Notes: generated from the sequence alone by a model not told the origin. Numbered from the stretch's first letter, positions 1 through 5,973 are shown. The stretch is DNA of 9,834 nucleotides from JAULUH01 sp032111745 (GCA_032111745.1 JAULUH010000067.1:1-9834), one strand, 5' to 3'. Made by a program: numbers and translations.

Positions 1-79
1 CTGCCGCCAACTTGCGCCCCAGGGATTCCATCTCGGCGTAGTTCAGGCGACAGCCCAGGGTCTCCAAGAACACGCGCAT
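1..79 (-). CDS. mtaB: MtaB-type tRNA methylthiotransferase, N-terminal fragment
   Basis: Only the first 26 codons are in the window; the gene continues past the left edge. Reading leftward from the ATG at 79-77 gives MRVFLETLGCRLNYAEMESL followed by GRKLAA. This is the start of the UPF0004 domain of the MiaB/RimO/MtaB radical-SAM family: a short beta strand, then T-L-G-C-R-x-N, whose Cys10 is the first of three N-terminal cysteines that bind the auxiliary 4Fe-4S cluster. The 'TLGCRLN..EMESL' form resembles MtaB more than MiaB ('T.GCQMN') or RimO ('SLGC.KN'). MtaB adds the methylthio group to t6A at position 37 of certain tRNAs. No Shine-Dalgarno sequence stands out, but a good promoter lies at 161-133. 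The family call is firm; the MtaB subfamily call is likely but rests on 26 residues. Confidence 0.78.
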   Translation of the reverse strand, partial: MRVFLETLGCRLNYAEMESLGRKLAA

Positions 80-132
80 AGTGAACGCACCAACCAGAAT
101 GCTGTGTTGCTGGCGAATTCTTGACTGTAACA

Positions 133-161
133 AGAATAGCACGACCTGCGGTTGGTGTCAA
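133..161 (-). promoter_or_regulatory. Sigma70-type promoter for the mtaB-like gene
   Basis: On the minus strand a perfect -35 box TTGACA (161-156) is followed after 17 bases by TATTCT (138-133), four of six matches to TATAAT. Transcription would start near 126, leaving a leader of about 47 bases before the ATG at 79. It is back-to-back with the plus-strand promoter at 196-225. Confidence 0.6.
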
Positions 162-195
162 AGAGATGTGGCAGCATGGCCCTGTGCGAAGACGC

Positions 196-225
196 TTGAC
201 TCCTAACCCGGTTGTGTCGTATGAT
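196..225 (+). promoter_or_regulatory. Sigma70-type promoter for the amidase gene
   Basis: TTGACT (196-201), an 18-base spacer and TATGAT (220-225) each differ from consensus at one position. The predicted start near 232 leaves about 38 bases before the ATG at 270. That favours the ATG over the GTG at 246, which would leave a leader of only about 14 bases. Confidence 0.62.
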
Positions 226-269
226 CAGGGTAGGATTGGAAGCCGGTGTTCGGGCTTGAACGGGACAGC

Positions 270-1022
270 ATGGCCAAGAAACGTTCCACCACGACCGCAT
301 CTCAGAAGCGGCGAACCAAGAGCCCTGCCAAGCGCAGTGCTTCAGCCCAGCGGCTGGAGCGTCGCCTGTTGCTGGCGGCCTTGGTGCTACTGGCGTTGCT
401 GGCGCTATGGTCATGGCTTGGGGGCGGAGCAGGGCAGGCGACGCAATGGCGGGACGCGTGGCAGCAGCAGCCGGTGCCGGTGGTGGCAGCCGAGGGACGG
501 CGCGTGGGGATCATCGCCGGCCATTTGGGCAACGATTCGGGCGCCATCTGTGAGGACGGGGTCACTGAGCAGGAGACGGTGGCACAGATTGCGGAGCGGG
601 TGGCGGACCGCCTGCGCCGGGCCGGGGCAGAGGTGGATGTGCTGGAGGAGTACGACGCCCGGCTGGAGGGTTATGTGGCCGACGCGCTGGTCTCTATCCA
701 CGCCGACTCCTGCATCGAGCGCAGCGGATTCAAGACGGCACGCAACCAGGCCAGCCGGCAACCGGAGGTGGAGGACCGGCTGTTGGGCTGCCTGAATAGC
801 ACGTATGCGGCAGCCACTGGACTGACCTTCGACTTCAACAGCATCACGGCGGACATGACCGGCTATCATGCGTTCGGGCGCTTGGCCCCGCAAACGCCGG
901 CAGCCATCATCGAGGTGGGCTTTTTGCGGGGCGACCAAGAGCTGCTGGTGCAGCAGGCTGATCTGCCGGCACGCGGCATTTCGGATGGGGTGCTTTGTTT
1001 CCTGGAGGTGGAGCCCCGGTAG
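270..1022 (+). CDS. Membrane-anchored N-acetylmuramoyl-L-alanine amidase (Amidase_3)
   Basis: The product (250 residues) should be a zinc hydrolase that cuts the bond between N-acetylmuramic acid and L-alanine in peptidoglycan. A very basic N-terminus (residues 1-31) precedes one hydrophobic segment (about 32-50), so the protein is probably anchored with its catalytic domain outside. The Amidase_3 landmarks are in order: GIIAGHLGNDSGA with zinc ligand His85, the Glu of VTEQE (Glu100), SIHADS with His144, and the catalytic Glu215 in IIEVGFLRGDQE. The domain is minimal, about 170 residues, with no SPOR, LysM or AMIN module in the same chain. The start is set at ATG 270, which gives MAKKRS; an in-frame GTG at 246 would add eight residues. 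The next gene encodes a secreted LysM protein, which fits a cell-wall role. No terminator is evident in the 150 bases that follow. The family is secure, the exact substrate inferred. Confidence 0.85.
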   Translation: MAKKRSTTTASQKRRTKSPAKRSASAQRLERRLLLAALVLLALLALWSWLGGGAGQATQWRDAWQQQPVPVVAAEGRRVGIIAGHLGNDSGAICEDGVTEQETVAQIAERVADRLRRAGAEVDVLEEYDARLEGYVADALVSIHADSCIERSGFKTARNQASRQPEVEDRLLGCLNSTYAAATGLTFDFNSITADMTGYHAFGRLAPQTPAAIIEVGFLRGDQELLVQQADLPARGISDGVLCFLEVEPR

Positions 1023-1105
1023 GACACGACCAGCACGGTTCACGGTGTGAAGGTCGTTGGTGAGCGCTACTGGCCTGAGGTTTCGGTGAGCGGAAGCAAG
1101 ATGCG

Positions 1106-1135
1106 TTACCGTGGCAGGGCAATGACGTCTATACT
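1106..1135 (+). promoter_or_regulatory. Probable promoter for the LysM gene
   Basis: TATACT (1130-1135) is a five-of-six -10 box. A weak -35, TTACCG (1106-1111), lies 18 bases upstream. Transcription would begin near 1142, about 30 bases before the ATG at 1173. The -10 is convincing; the -35 matches consensus at only three positions. Confidence 0.42.
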
Positions 1136-1172
1136 GATAGGTTCGGCTCAGTTATCCAGAAGGAGGTAGCAG

Positions 1173-1655
1173 ATGAGCACAGCACTTCGCAGATTGAGCA
1201 AGGCCTGGCTGGTGGTGCTGGCGACCGTGCTCATGCTGGCCGCAGTGATGGTACCGGCGGCCGAGGCGGCACCGCCTGCACACGACTATGCCTACGGCCA
1301 GGGCGGACAACGCTGCGGCTACCGGGCTACGGTTCAGCGCGGGGAGTCCTGGTCGAGCATCTCAGCGTACACCCGTGTGCCTGTCCGTGCGCTGCAGTCA
1401 GCCAACCCCGGCAAGGTGCGCCCGCCAAAGTATTGGCTGTACGCCGGGGAGACCCTGTGGATCCCCTGCGGTGGCCCGCCACCGCCACCGGCGTGCATGT
1501 ATTACTACACCGTGCGCCATGGGGATAGCTGGTCAAGCGTATCGCGCCACACTGGCGTCCCGGTGCACATGCTACAGGCGGCCAACCCGGGCAAGGTACG
1601 TCCGCCCAAGTATTGGCTTTATACCGGAGATACGTTGTGCATCCCTGATCCATGA
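1173..1655 (+). CDS. Secreted protein with two LysM domains
   Basis: A 160-residue precursor. Residues 1-32 form a Sec signal peptide with basic LRRLSK, a hydrophobic core and a likely cut after AEA. The mature part is little more than two LysM modules (about 50-98 and 110-157) joined by the proline linker GGPPPPPA. Each shows the LysM pattern: a Y.(A/T)V...GESW/GDSW start, SS(I/V)S in helix 1, (L)Q(S/A)ANPGKVRPPKYWLY, and (G)ETLWIP/(G)DTLCIP at the end. LysM domains bind N-acetylglucosamine glycans, so peptidoglycan is the expected ligand. No catalytic domain is present. Four cysteines bracket the modules (48 and 99; 108 and 156), suggesting one disulfide per module. AGGAGGT (1161-1167) lies five bases before the ATG, fixing the start. 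The upstream amidase gene suggests, but does not prove, a shared wall function. Confidence 0.88.
   Translation: MSTALRRLSKAWLVVLATVLMLAAVMVPAAEAAPPAHDYAYGQGGQRCGYRATVQRGESWSSISAYTRVPVRALQSANPGKVRPPKYWLYAGETLWIPCGGPPPPPACMYYYTVRHGDSWSSVSRHTGVPVHMLQAANPGKVRPPKYWLYTGDTLCIPDP
1320..1643 (+). repeat. Internal duplication encoding the two LysM modules
   Basis: The DNA for LysM 1 (about 1320-1466) and LysM 2 (about 1500-1643) is visibly homologous. The best-conserved core encodes SANPGKVRPPKYWLYAGETL in copy 1 and AANPGKVRPPKYWLYTGDTL in copy 2. Most differences in the core are at third codon positions, as expected of a duplication kept under protein-level selection. Confidence 0.75.
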
Positions 1656-1678
1656 TGAGGTGGAACCCGGATTCCATC

Positions 1679-1711
1679 GGATCCCGCCCAACCGGGCGGG
1701 GTCTCTTTTTT
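1679..1711 (+). terminator. Intrinsic terminator of the LysM gene
   Basis: CCCGCCC (1683-1689), loop AACC, and GGGCGGG (1694-1700) form a perfect seven-pair stem. It can extend to about eleven pairs (outer pairs 1679-1682 with 1701-1704, including G-U pairs), followed by T6 at 1706-1711. This is a standard rho-independent terminator 24 bases after the LysM stop codon. Confidence 0.9.
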
Positions 1712-1725
1712 GGGGGAAATTGTCG

Positions 1726-1754
1726 TTGACAGGGCTGATGGCAGCGGGTATAAT
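1726..1754 (+). promoter_or_regulatory. Consensus sigma70-type promoter for the propeller gene
   Basis: TTGACA (1726-1731), exactly 17 bases, then TATAAT (1749-1754): both boxes and the spacing match the housekeeping consensus. Transcription should begin near 1761, leaving a leader of about 62 bases to the GTG at 1824. Start codons upstream of about 1761 are therefore not credible. Confidence 0.88.
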
Positions 1755-1823
1755 CGCGGTGGGCTGGCTGTAGCTTTCATCACACACTGCTCAAAGAGTG
1801 CCTGGCCCGATGAGGAGGCTATC

Positions 1824-2957
1824 GTGCAAGCAATGTTCGCGTATCTCATGGCGGCAATCCTGGCGGTCCTGGGGGTGGCGGCTGTGGGGGGAGCTATCTT
1901 TGGCCGCAAGCGCAATCAGCGCCTGGTGTTGGCACTGGCTGGGGTGGGCCTGCTGGTCGGCACCTTCTCCCTTTACAGCTGCGCACCGGCGGCAGTGGTT
2001 ACGCCGCTGGCCACGTCTACCCCGGCTGAGGCTACCGATACACCGCTGCCTACGGCGATGCCCACAGAGCTGCCAACGAAGGCGCCCGCGGAGCTCTCGC
2101 CTGGCCCTGGCTTGCCGGGCCGTGTGGCCTTTCACTCTGACCGCGCAGGCGAGCTCGATATCTGGACCATGAACGCCGATGGCAGCGACCTGCGCCAGCT
2201 CACCGACAGCCCCGGCCGCGATCTGGAGCCGGACTGGTCGCCCGACGGCAAGACCCTGGTGTTCTCCTCGGCCCGGGACAACCCCAATAGCGTGCAGCTT
2301 TACCTGATGGACGCCGATGGCGGCAACCAGCGCCCGGTGATGGCCTTCTCCCCGGCCGACCACCTGGGTGCCCGCTGGTCGCCTGATGGCAGCCAGATTC
2401 TGTTCTACAGCAACGCCGAGCGCAACATGGAGATCTTTACCGTCCGGGCCAACGGACTGGGCCTGCGCAACGTAAGCCAGAATCCGGCCAACGACTTCAT
2501 GCCGGACTGGTCGCCCGACGGCCAGCGGATCGTCTTCGTCTCGGACCGGGACAACAGCCGGGAATTGTACGTGATGAACGCCGACGGCAGCAACCAGGTC
2601 CGCCTGACGGATTCCTTTATCGACGAGCTGCGCCCGCGCTGGTCGCCGGATGGGACAAGAATCGTGTTCCAGCAGGACAACGAAGGTGTTACCGACCTGT
2701 ATGTGATGGATGCACCCGGCGACGACGCCAGCGGCCCCATAGACCAGAACGCCGTGTTGTTGACGGCGTCGGCAGCGCGAGACGAGTCGCCGGGCTGGGC
2801 CATGGATGGTACCAAGATTATCTTTAGCTCAGACCAGGGCTCCACGCCCCAGAGCCCGGCCAACTGGGATATCTACCTGATGAATCCGGATGGCAGCGAC
2901 GTGGTGCGCCTGACCGACGACTCGGCATTGGATCGTTTCCCCGCGTGGACGCCCTGA
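1824..2957 (+). CDS. Membrane-anchored TolB/WD40-like six-bladed beta-propeller protein
   Basis: The product is 377 residues from a GTG start. GAGGAGG (1812-1818) lies five bases upstream and the promoter ends at 1754, which rules out an in-frame start at 1710. Two hydrophobic segments (about 5-26 and 33-52) are followed by a Thr/Pro/Ala-rich linker (about 55-98), then a PD40 (WD40-like, TolB-type) propeller. Blade signatures recur: DWSPDGKTLVFSS, RWSPDGSQILFYS, DWSPDGQRIVFVS, RWSPDGTRIVFQQ, GWAMDGTKIIFSS. MNADGSDLRQLTDS-type strands lie between them. The chain opens with GRVAFHSD and ends with FPAWTP, so the last half-repeat should close the first blade, giving six blades. The Cys in 'LYSCAP' follows the second segment and is not a normal N-terminal lipobox. 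PD40 propellers are protein- or ligand-binding scaffolds; the partner is unknown. The gene converges on the HD gene, 23 bases away. Confidence 0.85.
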   Translation: MQAMFAYLMAAILAVLGVAAVGGAIFGRKRNQRLVLALAGVGLLVGTFSLYSCAPAAVVTPLATSTPAEATDTPLPTAMPTELPTKAPAELSPGPGLPGRVAFHSDRAGELDIWTMNADGSDLRQLTDSPGRDLEPDWSPDGKTLVFSSARDNPNSVQLYLMDADGGNQRPVMAFSPADHLGARWSPDGSQILFYSNAERNMEIFTVRANGLGLRNVSQNPANDFMPDWSPDGQRIVFVSDRDNSRELYVMNADGSNQVRLTDSFIDELRPRWSPDGTRIVFQQDNEGVTDLYVMDAPGDDASGPIDQNAVLLTASAARDESPGWAMDGTKIIFSSDQGSTPQSPANWDIYLMNPDGSDVVRLTDDSALDRFPAWTP

Positions 2958-2980
2958 GGCGAGGTGGGTAACGGCAGGGC

Positions 2981-3592
2981 TCAGGCCAGACCCTGGGCCT
3001 CGGCGTCGAGGCGCTCGAAGAAGTCCAGCATGAATTGGTGGCGGCTGGCGGCGATGCGGCGCGCAGTGCCGGTGGTAAGGATCGCCTGCAGGCGGGCTAG
3101 CTTGTAGACAAACTCGTGGCTGGGGGTGTAGCTGCCGTCCGTCGGAGGCGGGGAGGCGGGGTCGATAGCAGCCAGGGGCTGCGTCCAGAGCCGCTGGCCG
3201 TGGGTAGCGCCGTAGGCCACGGCCCGGGCGACGCCGATGGCCCCAATGGCATCCAGCTTGTCCGCGTCGAAGAGGCAGCGCGCTTCCAGGGTGGCTGGTG
3301 TTGGACCGTGGCGAAAACGATGGGCGGCGATGGCGTGGCATACGGCCTCGACGCGCGCGGGAGGTTGGCTGACCAGCAGCTGGCGGGCCAGCTCAGCCCC
3401 CTGCTGATGGTGGTCGGGCTGATGGCGAGCAACGTCGTGCAGGAGGGTGGCTGCGCGCACGATTTCCAGGTCCGCGCCCTCTGCCCGGCCTATATGCTCG
3501 GCCAGGGCCAGCACGCGCAGCACGTGGTCAAAGGCATGAGCGGCGTCCGCGTCCTGGTATAGGCCGCGGGCCTCGTCAATGGAGATCATCAT
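2981..3592 (-). CDS. YedJ-like HD-domain phosphohydrolase
   Basis: A 203-residue soluble protein of the HD superfamily (metal-dependent phosphohydrolases). The metal-binding set is complete: His23 in HAFDHVLRV, the His52-Asp53 doublet in LLHDVARH, His86 and His91 in the helix CHAIAAHRF, and Asp109/Asp111 in LFDADKLDAIGAIGVARA. The DADKLDAIGAIG segment is characteristic of the YedJ-like branch, whose length (about 200-230) also matches. The physiological substrate of that branch is not settled; nucleotides are a reasonable guess. Start: two ATGs in tandem (3592 and 3589). No clear ribosome site precedes them, and only nine bases separate the gene from the stop of the flippase-like gene upstream, so translation is probably coupled to it. 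It is the last gene of the minus-strand operon. Confidence 0.84.
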   Translation of the reverse strand: MMISIDEARGLYQDADAAHAFDHVLRVLALAEHIGRAEGADLEIVRAATLLHDVARHQPDHHQQGAELARQLLVSQPPARVEAVCHAIAAHRFRHGPTPATLEARCLFDADKLDAIGAIGVARAVAYGATHGQRLWTQPLAAIDPASPPPTDGSYTPSHEFVYKLARLQAILTTGTARRIAASRHQFMLDFFERLDAEAQGLA

Positions 3593-3601
3593 CTGGGTTT
3601 T

Positions 3602-4588
3602 CTAGGGCTGGCTCGGCGCGATGACGGCGACCTCGTCGGCGTTCAGGCGGCGGTTGCGGAGCCAGAACACGGCGCCGGGCAGGCTGCCGAGGATAATCAG
3701 GAAGGACATGAGCACGCTGGTGGCCAACGCCTGGGTCACCGGTACGCCGACCAGGCCGTAGAAGAAGGGGTAGGCGTTCTGGATGACCCCATGGCCGCCG
3801 ATGCTGATGGGCAGCAGCAGGACCAGGGCGATCAGGGGATTGAAGAGAGAGATGAAGAGCAGGCTAACGCCGCCGCCCTCGGCCTGGAAGAGCAACCAGT
3901 TGGCGATGTTGGAGGCCATGAGCCCGGCCATGGCGATGAGGAAGGCCAGCAAGAGGGCGCGATAGCGGAAGCGGTAGGCCTCGAAGGCCACAGATACACT
4001 TTCGAACAGGGGAGCCATGGGGGCCAGGAGGGGGAGCTGGAAGAGGCGGGAGATCAGAGCATGCAGGCGCCGGCTGAGCAGGACAGCCAGAGCCAGGGCG
4101 ATGGCGGCCAGGGCGACCACGGCGGCCACAACCAGGGGACGCAACTCGGAGCGGCCGGTGACAGACACCACGACGATGGAGGCCACGGCAGCGGCGCTCA
4201 TATAGGCAAAGAGGCCCACCATGCGATCCACCACCACCGAGACCGCCGTCTCCGCTGTGCGGTCGGTGTAGCGGGCCATGCCGTAGCCGCGCATCACATC
4301 GCCCCCGATATTGGCGGGCAGGAGGTTATTGAAGAAGAACCCCACGAACATGTATTGGATGGCCGCGGCCAGGGGCACGGACACGTTCTGGGCTCTCAGC
4401 AGCACCCACCACTTGAGGCCGTTGAGGGCGATGGCCCCCATGTACACCAGCAGAGCCAGCACGACCAGCCAGATTCGGGTTGTCGCCAACTGAGCGCCCA
4501 CGAGCGCCAGATCGACCCGGGAGAAACTGTAGGCGATCAGGGCGATCGTGATGACGATCTTGGCGACGGTTAAGAGCTTATCCTTCAA
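3602..4588 (-). CDS. LPG_synthase_TM / UPF0104 flippase-like membrane protein
   Basis: A polytopic membrane protein of 328 residues with about eight hydrophobic segments (roughly 10-24, 39-57, 76-92, 117-142, 152-172, 210-235, 242-264, 286-311). Family motifs are clear: FFNNLLPANIGGDVMRGY (85-102), SVVVDRMVGL (117-126) and LLPISIGGHGVIQN (258-271). The same fold forms the membrane half of the MprF lysyl-phosphatidylglycerol synthase/flippase and stand-alone YbhN/AglD-like proteins. Here there is no aminoacyl-transferase domain, so a lipid or glycolipid translocation role is the usual inference. The start is a TTG at 4588-4586; an in-frame stop lies 27 bases upstream and no ATG or GTG intervenes, so TTG is the best choice although no ribosome site is obvious. 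The glycosyltransferase gene upstream (74-base gap) suggests a glycolipid-related pair. Confidence 0.85.
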   Translation of the reverse strand: MKDKLLTVAKIVITIALIAYSFSRVDLALVGAQLATTRIWLVVLALLVYMGAIALNGLKWWVLLRAQNVSVPLAAAIQYMFVGFFFNNLLPANIGGDVMRGYGMARYTDRTAETAVSVVVDRMVGLFAYMSAAAVASIVVVSVTGRSELRPLVVAAVVALAAIALALAVLLSRRLHALISRLFQLPLLAPMAPLFESVSVAFEAYRFRYRALLLAFLIAMAGLMASNIANWLLFQAEGGGVSLLFISLFNPLIALVLLLPISIGGHGVIQNAYPFFYGLVGVPVTQALATSVLMSFLIILGSLPGAVFWLRNRRLNADEVAVIAPSQP

Positions 4589-4662
4589 GCTGCACAGTCC
4601 ACAGGGGAGGTATCAGCAGGAGGAGACGGCGCTGAGCAGCGGGCACCCATTCTGACGAGACC

Positions 4663-5640
4663 TCAGTGGTTGGTTGGACGTTGCGGTCCGGCCAGCGCCA
4701 TGGGCCGGGCGGGCGCCTCGGCGTCATCCTGGCGCAGCTGTTGGACATTCTGTTTTTGGGTCAACGCCATGTCCCAGACCACATGGCGATCGCGCTTGAT
4801 CTTGAAATCGTACCAGCCCAGGGCGCGGCTCCATCCCTCGAGAAAGGCCAGGAGGCCCAGGCTGCCTACCAGGCGCACAGCTCCCCAGGCCTCGCGCAGG
4901 GCGACGCGCGCCACACGGTTGTTCTGCAGGCTGGACACCTGGTGCCCATACTTGTGGCGCAGGTAGAGGTGGCCGGCGTGGTTACGGCGGCGCTGGCGCA
5001 CGAAATCGCCGACGGTGTCGGGCCCGGTGTTGTAGACGACGGCATCGGGCGAGTAGATCACACGCAGCCCATGCTTGATGACGATGGCCTCGACAAAGGC
5101 CTCGTCCATGGCCACGTCCAGGGGAATCTGATCCAGCACCCGGCGGAACGCCACCATCTCGCCCAGCCGCGGGATATCCAGGCACAGCTCGTGCTCCATG
5201 CGCAAGCGCAGGTGGGTGAAGAGACCAACCAGGTGATCGGGCGTGTTGACAGGAATCTTGTGAGCGCCGCTCATGCCCACCGTGGGATCGAGGAAGACCC
5301 GGACCAGGTTCTCGACGGCGTTCTCGTGGGGCAGGGTATCGCCGCTTTCCAGGATCAGGATGTTCTCACGGGCTTCCTGCAGGAACAGGTTGATGGCTGA
5401 CGTCTTGCCGCGGCGCTCGGGTTGCTCGATCAGCCTGATACGCGGATCTTTGTCCTGGTAGAGCTGGACGATGGGGACGGTGTTGTCGGTGCAGCCGCTG
5501 GCCACGACGATGATCTCGGTGATAGCAACGTCGTGCAAGTGCTGGTCGATCATGGCCTCCAGCAGGGGGCCGATATTGTCCTCTTCGTTGTAGGCGGTAA
5601 TGCCCACGCTGCACCGCAAGCCAGGCTCGTGCTGGTTCAC
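4663..5640 (-). CDS. Family 2 glycosyltransferase
   Basis: A 325-residue GT-A fold enzyme expected to move a sugar from a nucleotide-sugar to an unknown acceptor. Landmarks: CSVGITAYNEEDNI (10-23), EIIVVASGCTDNT (43-55), ERRGKTSAIN (75-84), LILESGDTLPH (95-105) at the DxD position, MDEAFVEA (178-185) at the acidic catalytic motif, and RQRRRNHAGH (215-224) in place of QxxRW. The DxD site reads S-G-D, so its first Asp is replaced. A mildly hydrophobic stretch (about 253-268) may be a membrane-associated helix; there is no multi-span domain. Start: GTG at 5640-5638 has AAAGGTG (5653-5647) six bases upstream. An alternative GTG at 5649 would overlap that site. The gene begins 12 bases after the SelW-like stop and precedes the flippase-like gene, so one mRNA is likely. 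Confidence 0.85.
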   Translation of the reverse strand: MNQHEPGLRCSVGITAYNEEDNIGPLLEAMIDQHLHDVAITEIIVVASGCTDNTVPIVQLYQDKDPRIRLIEQPERRGKTSAINLFLQEARENILILESGDTLPHENAVENLVRVFLDPTVGMSGAHKIPVNTPDHLVGLFTHLRLRMEHELCLDIPRLGEMVAFRRVLDQIPLDVAMDEAFVEAIVIKHGLRVIYSPDAVVYNTGPDTVGDFVRQRRRNHAGHLYLRHKYGHQVSSLQNNRVARVALREAWGAVRLVGSLGLLAFLEGWSRALGWYDFKIKRDRHVVWDMALTQKQNVQQLRQDDAEAPARPMALAGPQRPTNH

Positions 5641-5652
5641 AGGGCACACCTT

Positions 5653-5886
5653 TCAGCGCTGCTGCCGGATCACAGCGGCAATCTCGTCATATTCTGCGTG
5701 GCGGCCGGTCAGCTGTTTGGAGAAGATCAATTGATCATCCACCGTGACCTCGAAGCGGCCACCCTCGCTAGGGATCAGCGCCAGCGATCTGATCCGGGAC
5801 TCGAATTCGGTCAAGAGTTGTTCCGCCAACCTGACGGCTCGAGACGTATAGTGTCAGACTGCGCAGTATTCGATGCTGATGTGCAT
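5653..5886 (-). CDS. SelW-like (Rdx family) selenoprotein with in-frame TGA as selenocysteine
   Basis: Reading leftward from the ATG at 5886-5884 gives MHISIEYCAV, then TGA (5856-5854), then an open frame to a TGA stop at 5655-5653: 77 residues. The flanks are diagnostic of the Rdx family (SelW/SelT/SelH-like thioredoxin fold): a first beta strand ending in EYC, the CxxC/CxxU redox motif, SRAVRLAEQLL (15-25), a long helix, then LALIPSEGGRFEVTVD (35-50), LIFSKQLTGRHAE (53-65) and a final helix. The TGA falls exactly on the second redox residue (C8-A-V-U11), where relatives have Cys or Sec. A SECIS-like stem-loop follows. GAGG lies nine bases before the ATG. The stop lies 12 bases before the glycosyltransferase start, so the two are probably cotranscribed. 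The role is likely thiol redox. The alternative is a Cys gene broken by a nonsense mutation, but the frame beyond the TGA is intact and family-like. Family secure; Sec decoding probable, not proven. Confidence 0.8.
5815..5840 (-). promoter_or_regulatory. Candidate bacterial SECIS element in the SelW-like mRNA
   Basis: In the minus-strand RNA, CCGUC (5837-5833) pairs with GGCGG (5827-5823, one U-G pair) around the five-base loop AGGUU (5832-5828). Below an asymmetric AACAA bulge, GAG (5840-5838) can pair with CUC (5817-5815). The apical loop begins 21 bases after the UGA and has G at its second position, as is usual for bacterial SECIS hairpins read by SelB. It lies inside the coding frame, as bacterial SECIS elements must. 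The fold was done by eye. Confidence 0.55.
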
Positions 5887-5899
5887 GATAGGGAGCCTC

Positions 5900-5941
5900 G
5901 GGCGGGCACAGCGTCCCGGGGCGGGCACGGCGTCCCGCCCC
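5900..5941. repeat. 19-bp tandem repeat forming a GC-rich hairpin
   Basis: Two abutting 19-base copies, 5900-5918 and 5919-5937 (GGGCGGGCAC, A or G, GCGTCCCG), differ at a single base. The second copy, with the following bases, makes a perfect inverted repeat GGGGCGGG (5918-5925) / CCCGCCCC (5934-5941), whose interior ACG/CGT can also pair. It lies in the leader of the SelW-like mRNA. There is no T-run, so it is not a normal terminator. It resembles a dispersed GC-rich repeat, which the window alone cannot confirm. Confidence 0.7.
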
Positions 5942-5973
5942 TACGATGGTTGCCACAGTGGCGACATCTACTG

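Noticed and set aside
246..269. GTG start at 246 for the amidase
   Set aside because: The predicted transcript start near 232 leaves too little leader. ATG 270 gives the usual basic N-terminus; the GTG remains possible.
411..1043. Minus-strand open frame opposite the amidase
   Set aside because: The opposite strand holds a complete Amidase_3 catalytic set. This frame has no motif or start signal.
1026..1057. ACGACC/GGTCGT inverted repeat after the amidase gene
   Set aside because: Six pairs with a 20-base loop and no T-run; not a supportable terminator.
1710..1823. N-terminal extension of the propeller protein starting at 1710
   Set aside because: It would begin inside the terminator T-run and upstream of the promoter. 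GAGGAGG before the GTG at 1824 gives a proper start.
2951..2985. Inverted repeats (GCCCTG/CAGGGC and CCTGAG/CTCAGG) between the converging propeller and HD genes
   Set aside because: Mutually exclusive six-pair stems with long loops and no T-runs on either strand, so no bidirectional terminator is claimed.
3791..4573. Long plus-strand open frame opposite the flippase-like gene (260 codons)
   Set aside because: Composition is dominated by G, H, Q, D and E, typical of an antisense shadow of a hydrophobic GC-rich gene. No ribosome site or family motif.
4666..5400. Plus-strand open frame opposite the glycosyltransferase
   Set aside because: Antisense shadow: no recognisable domain, while the minus strand carries full GT2 motifs.
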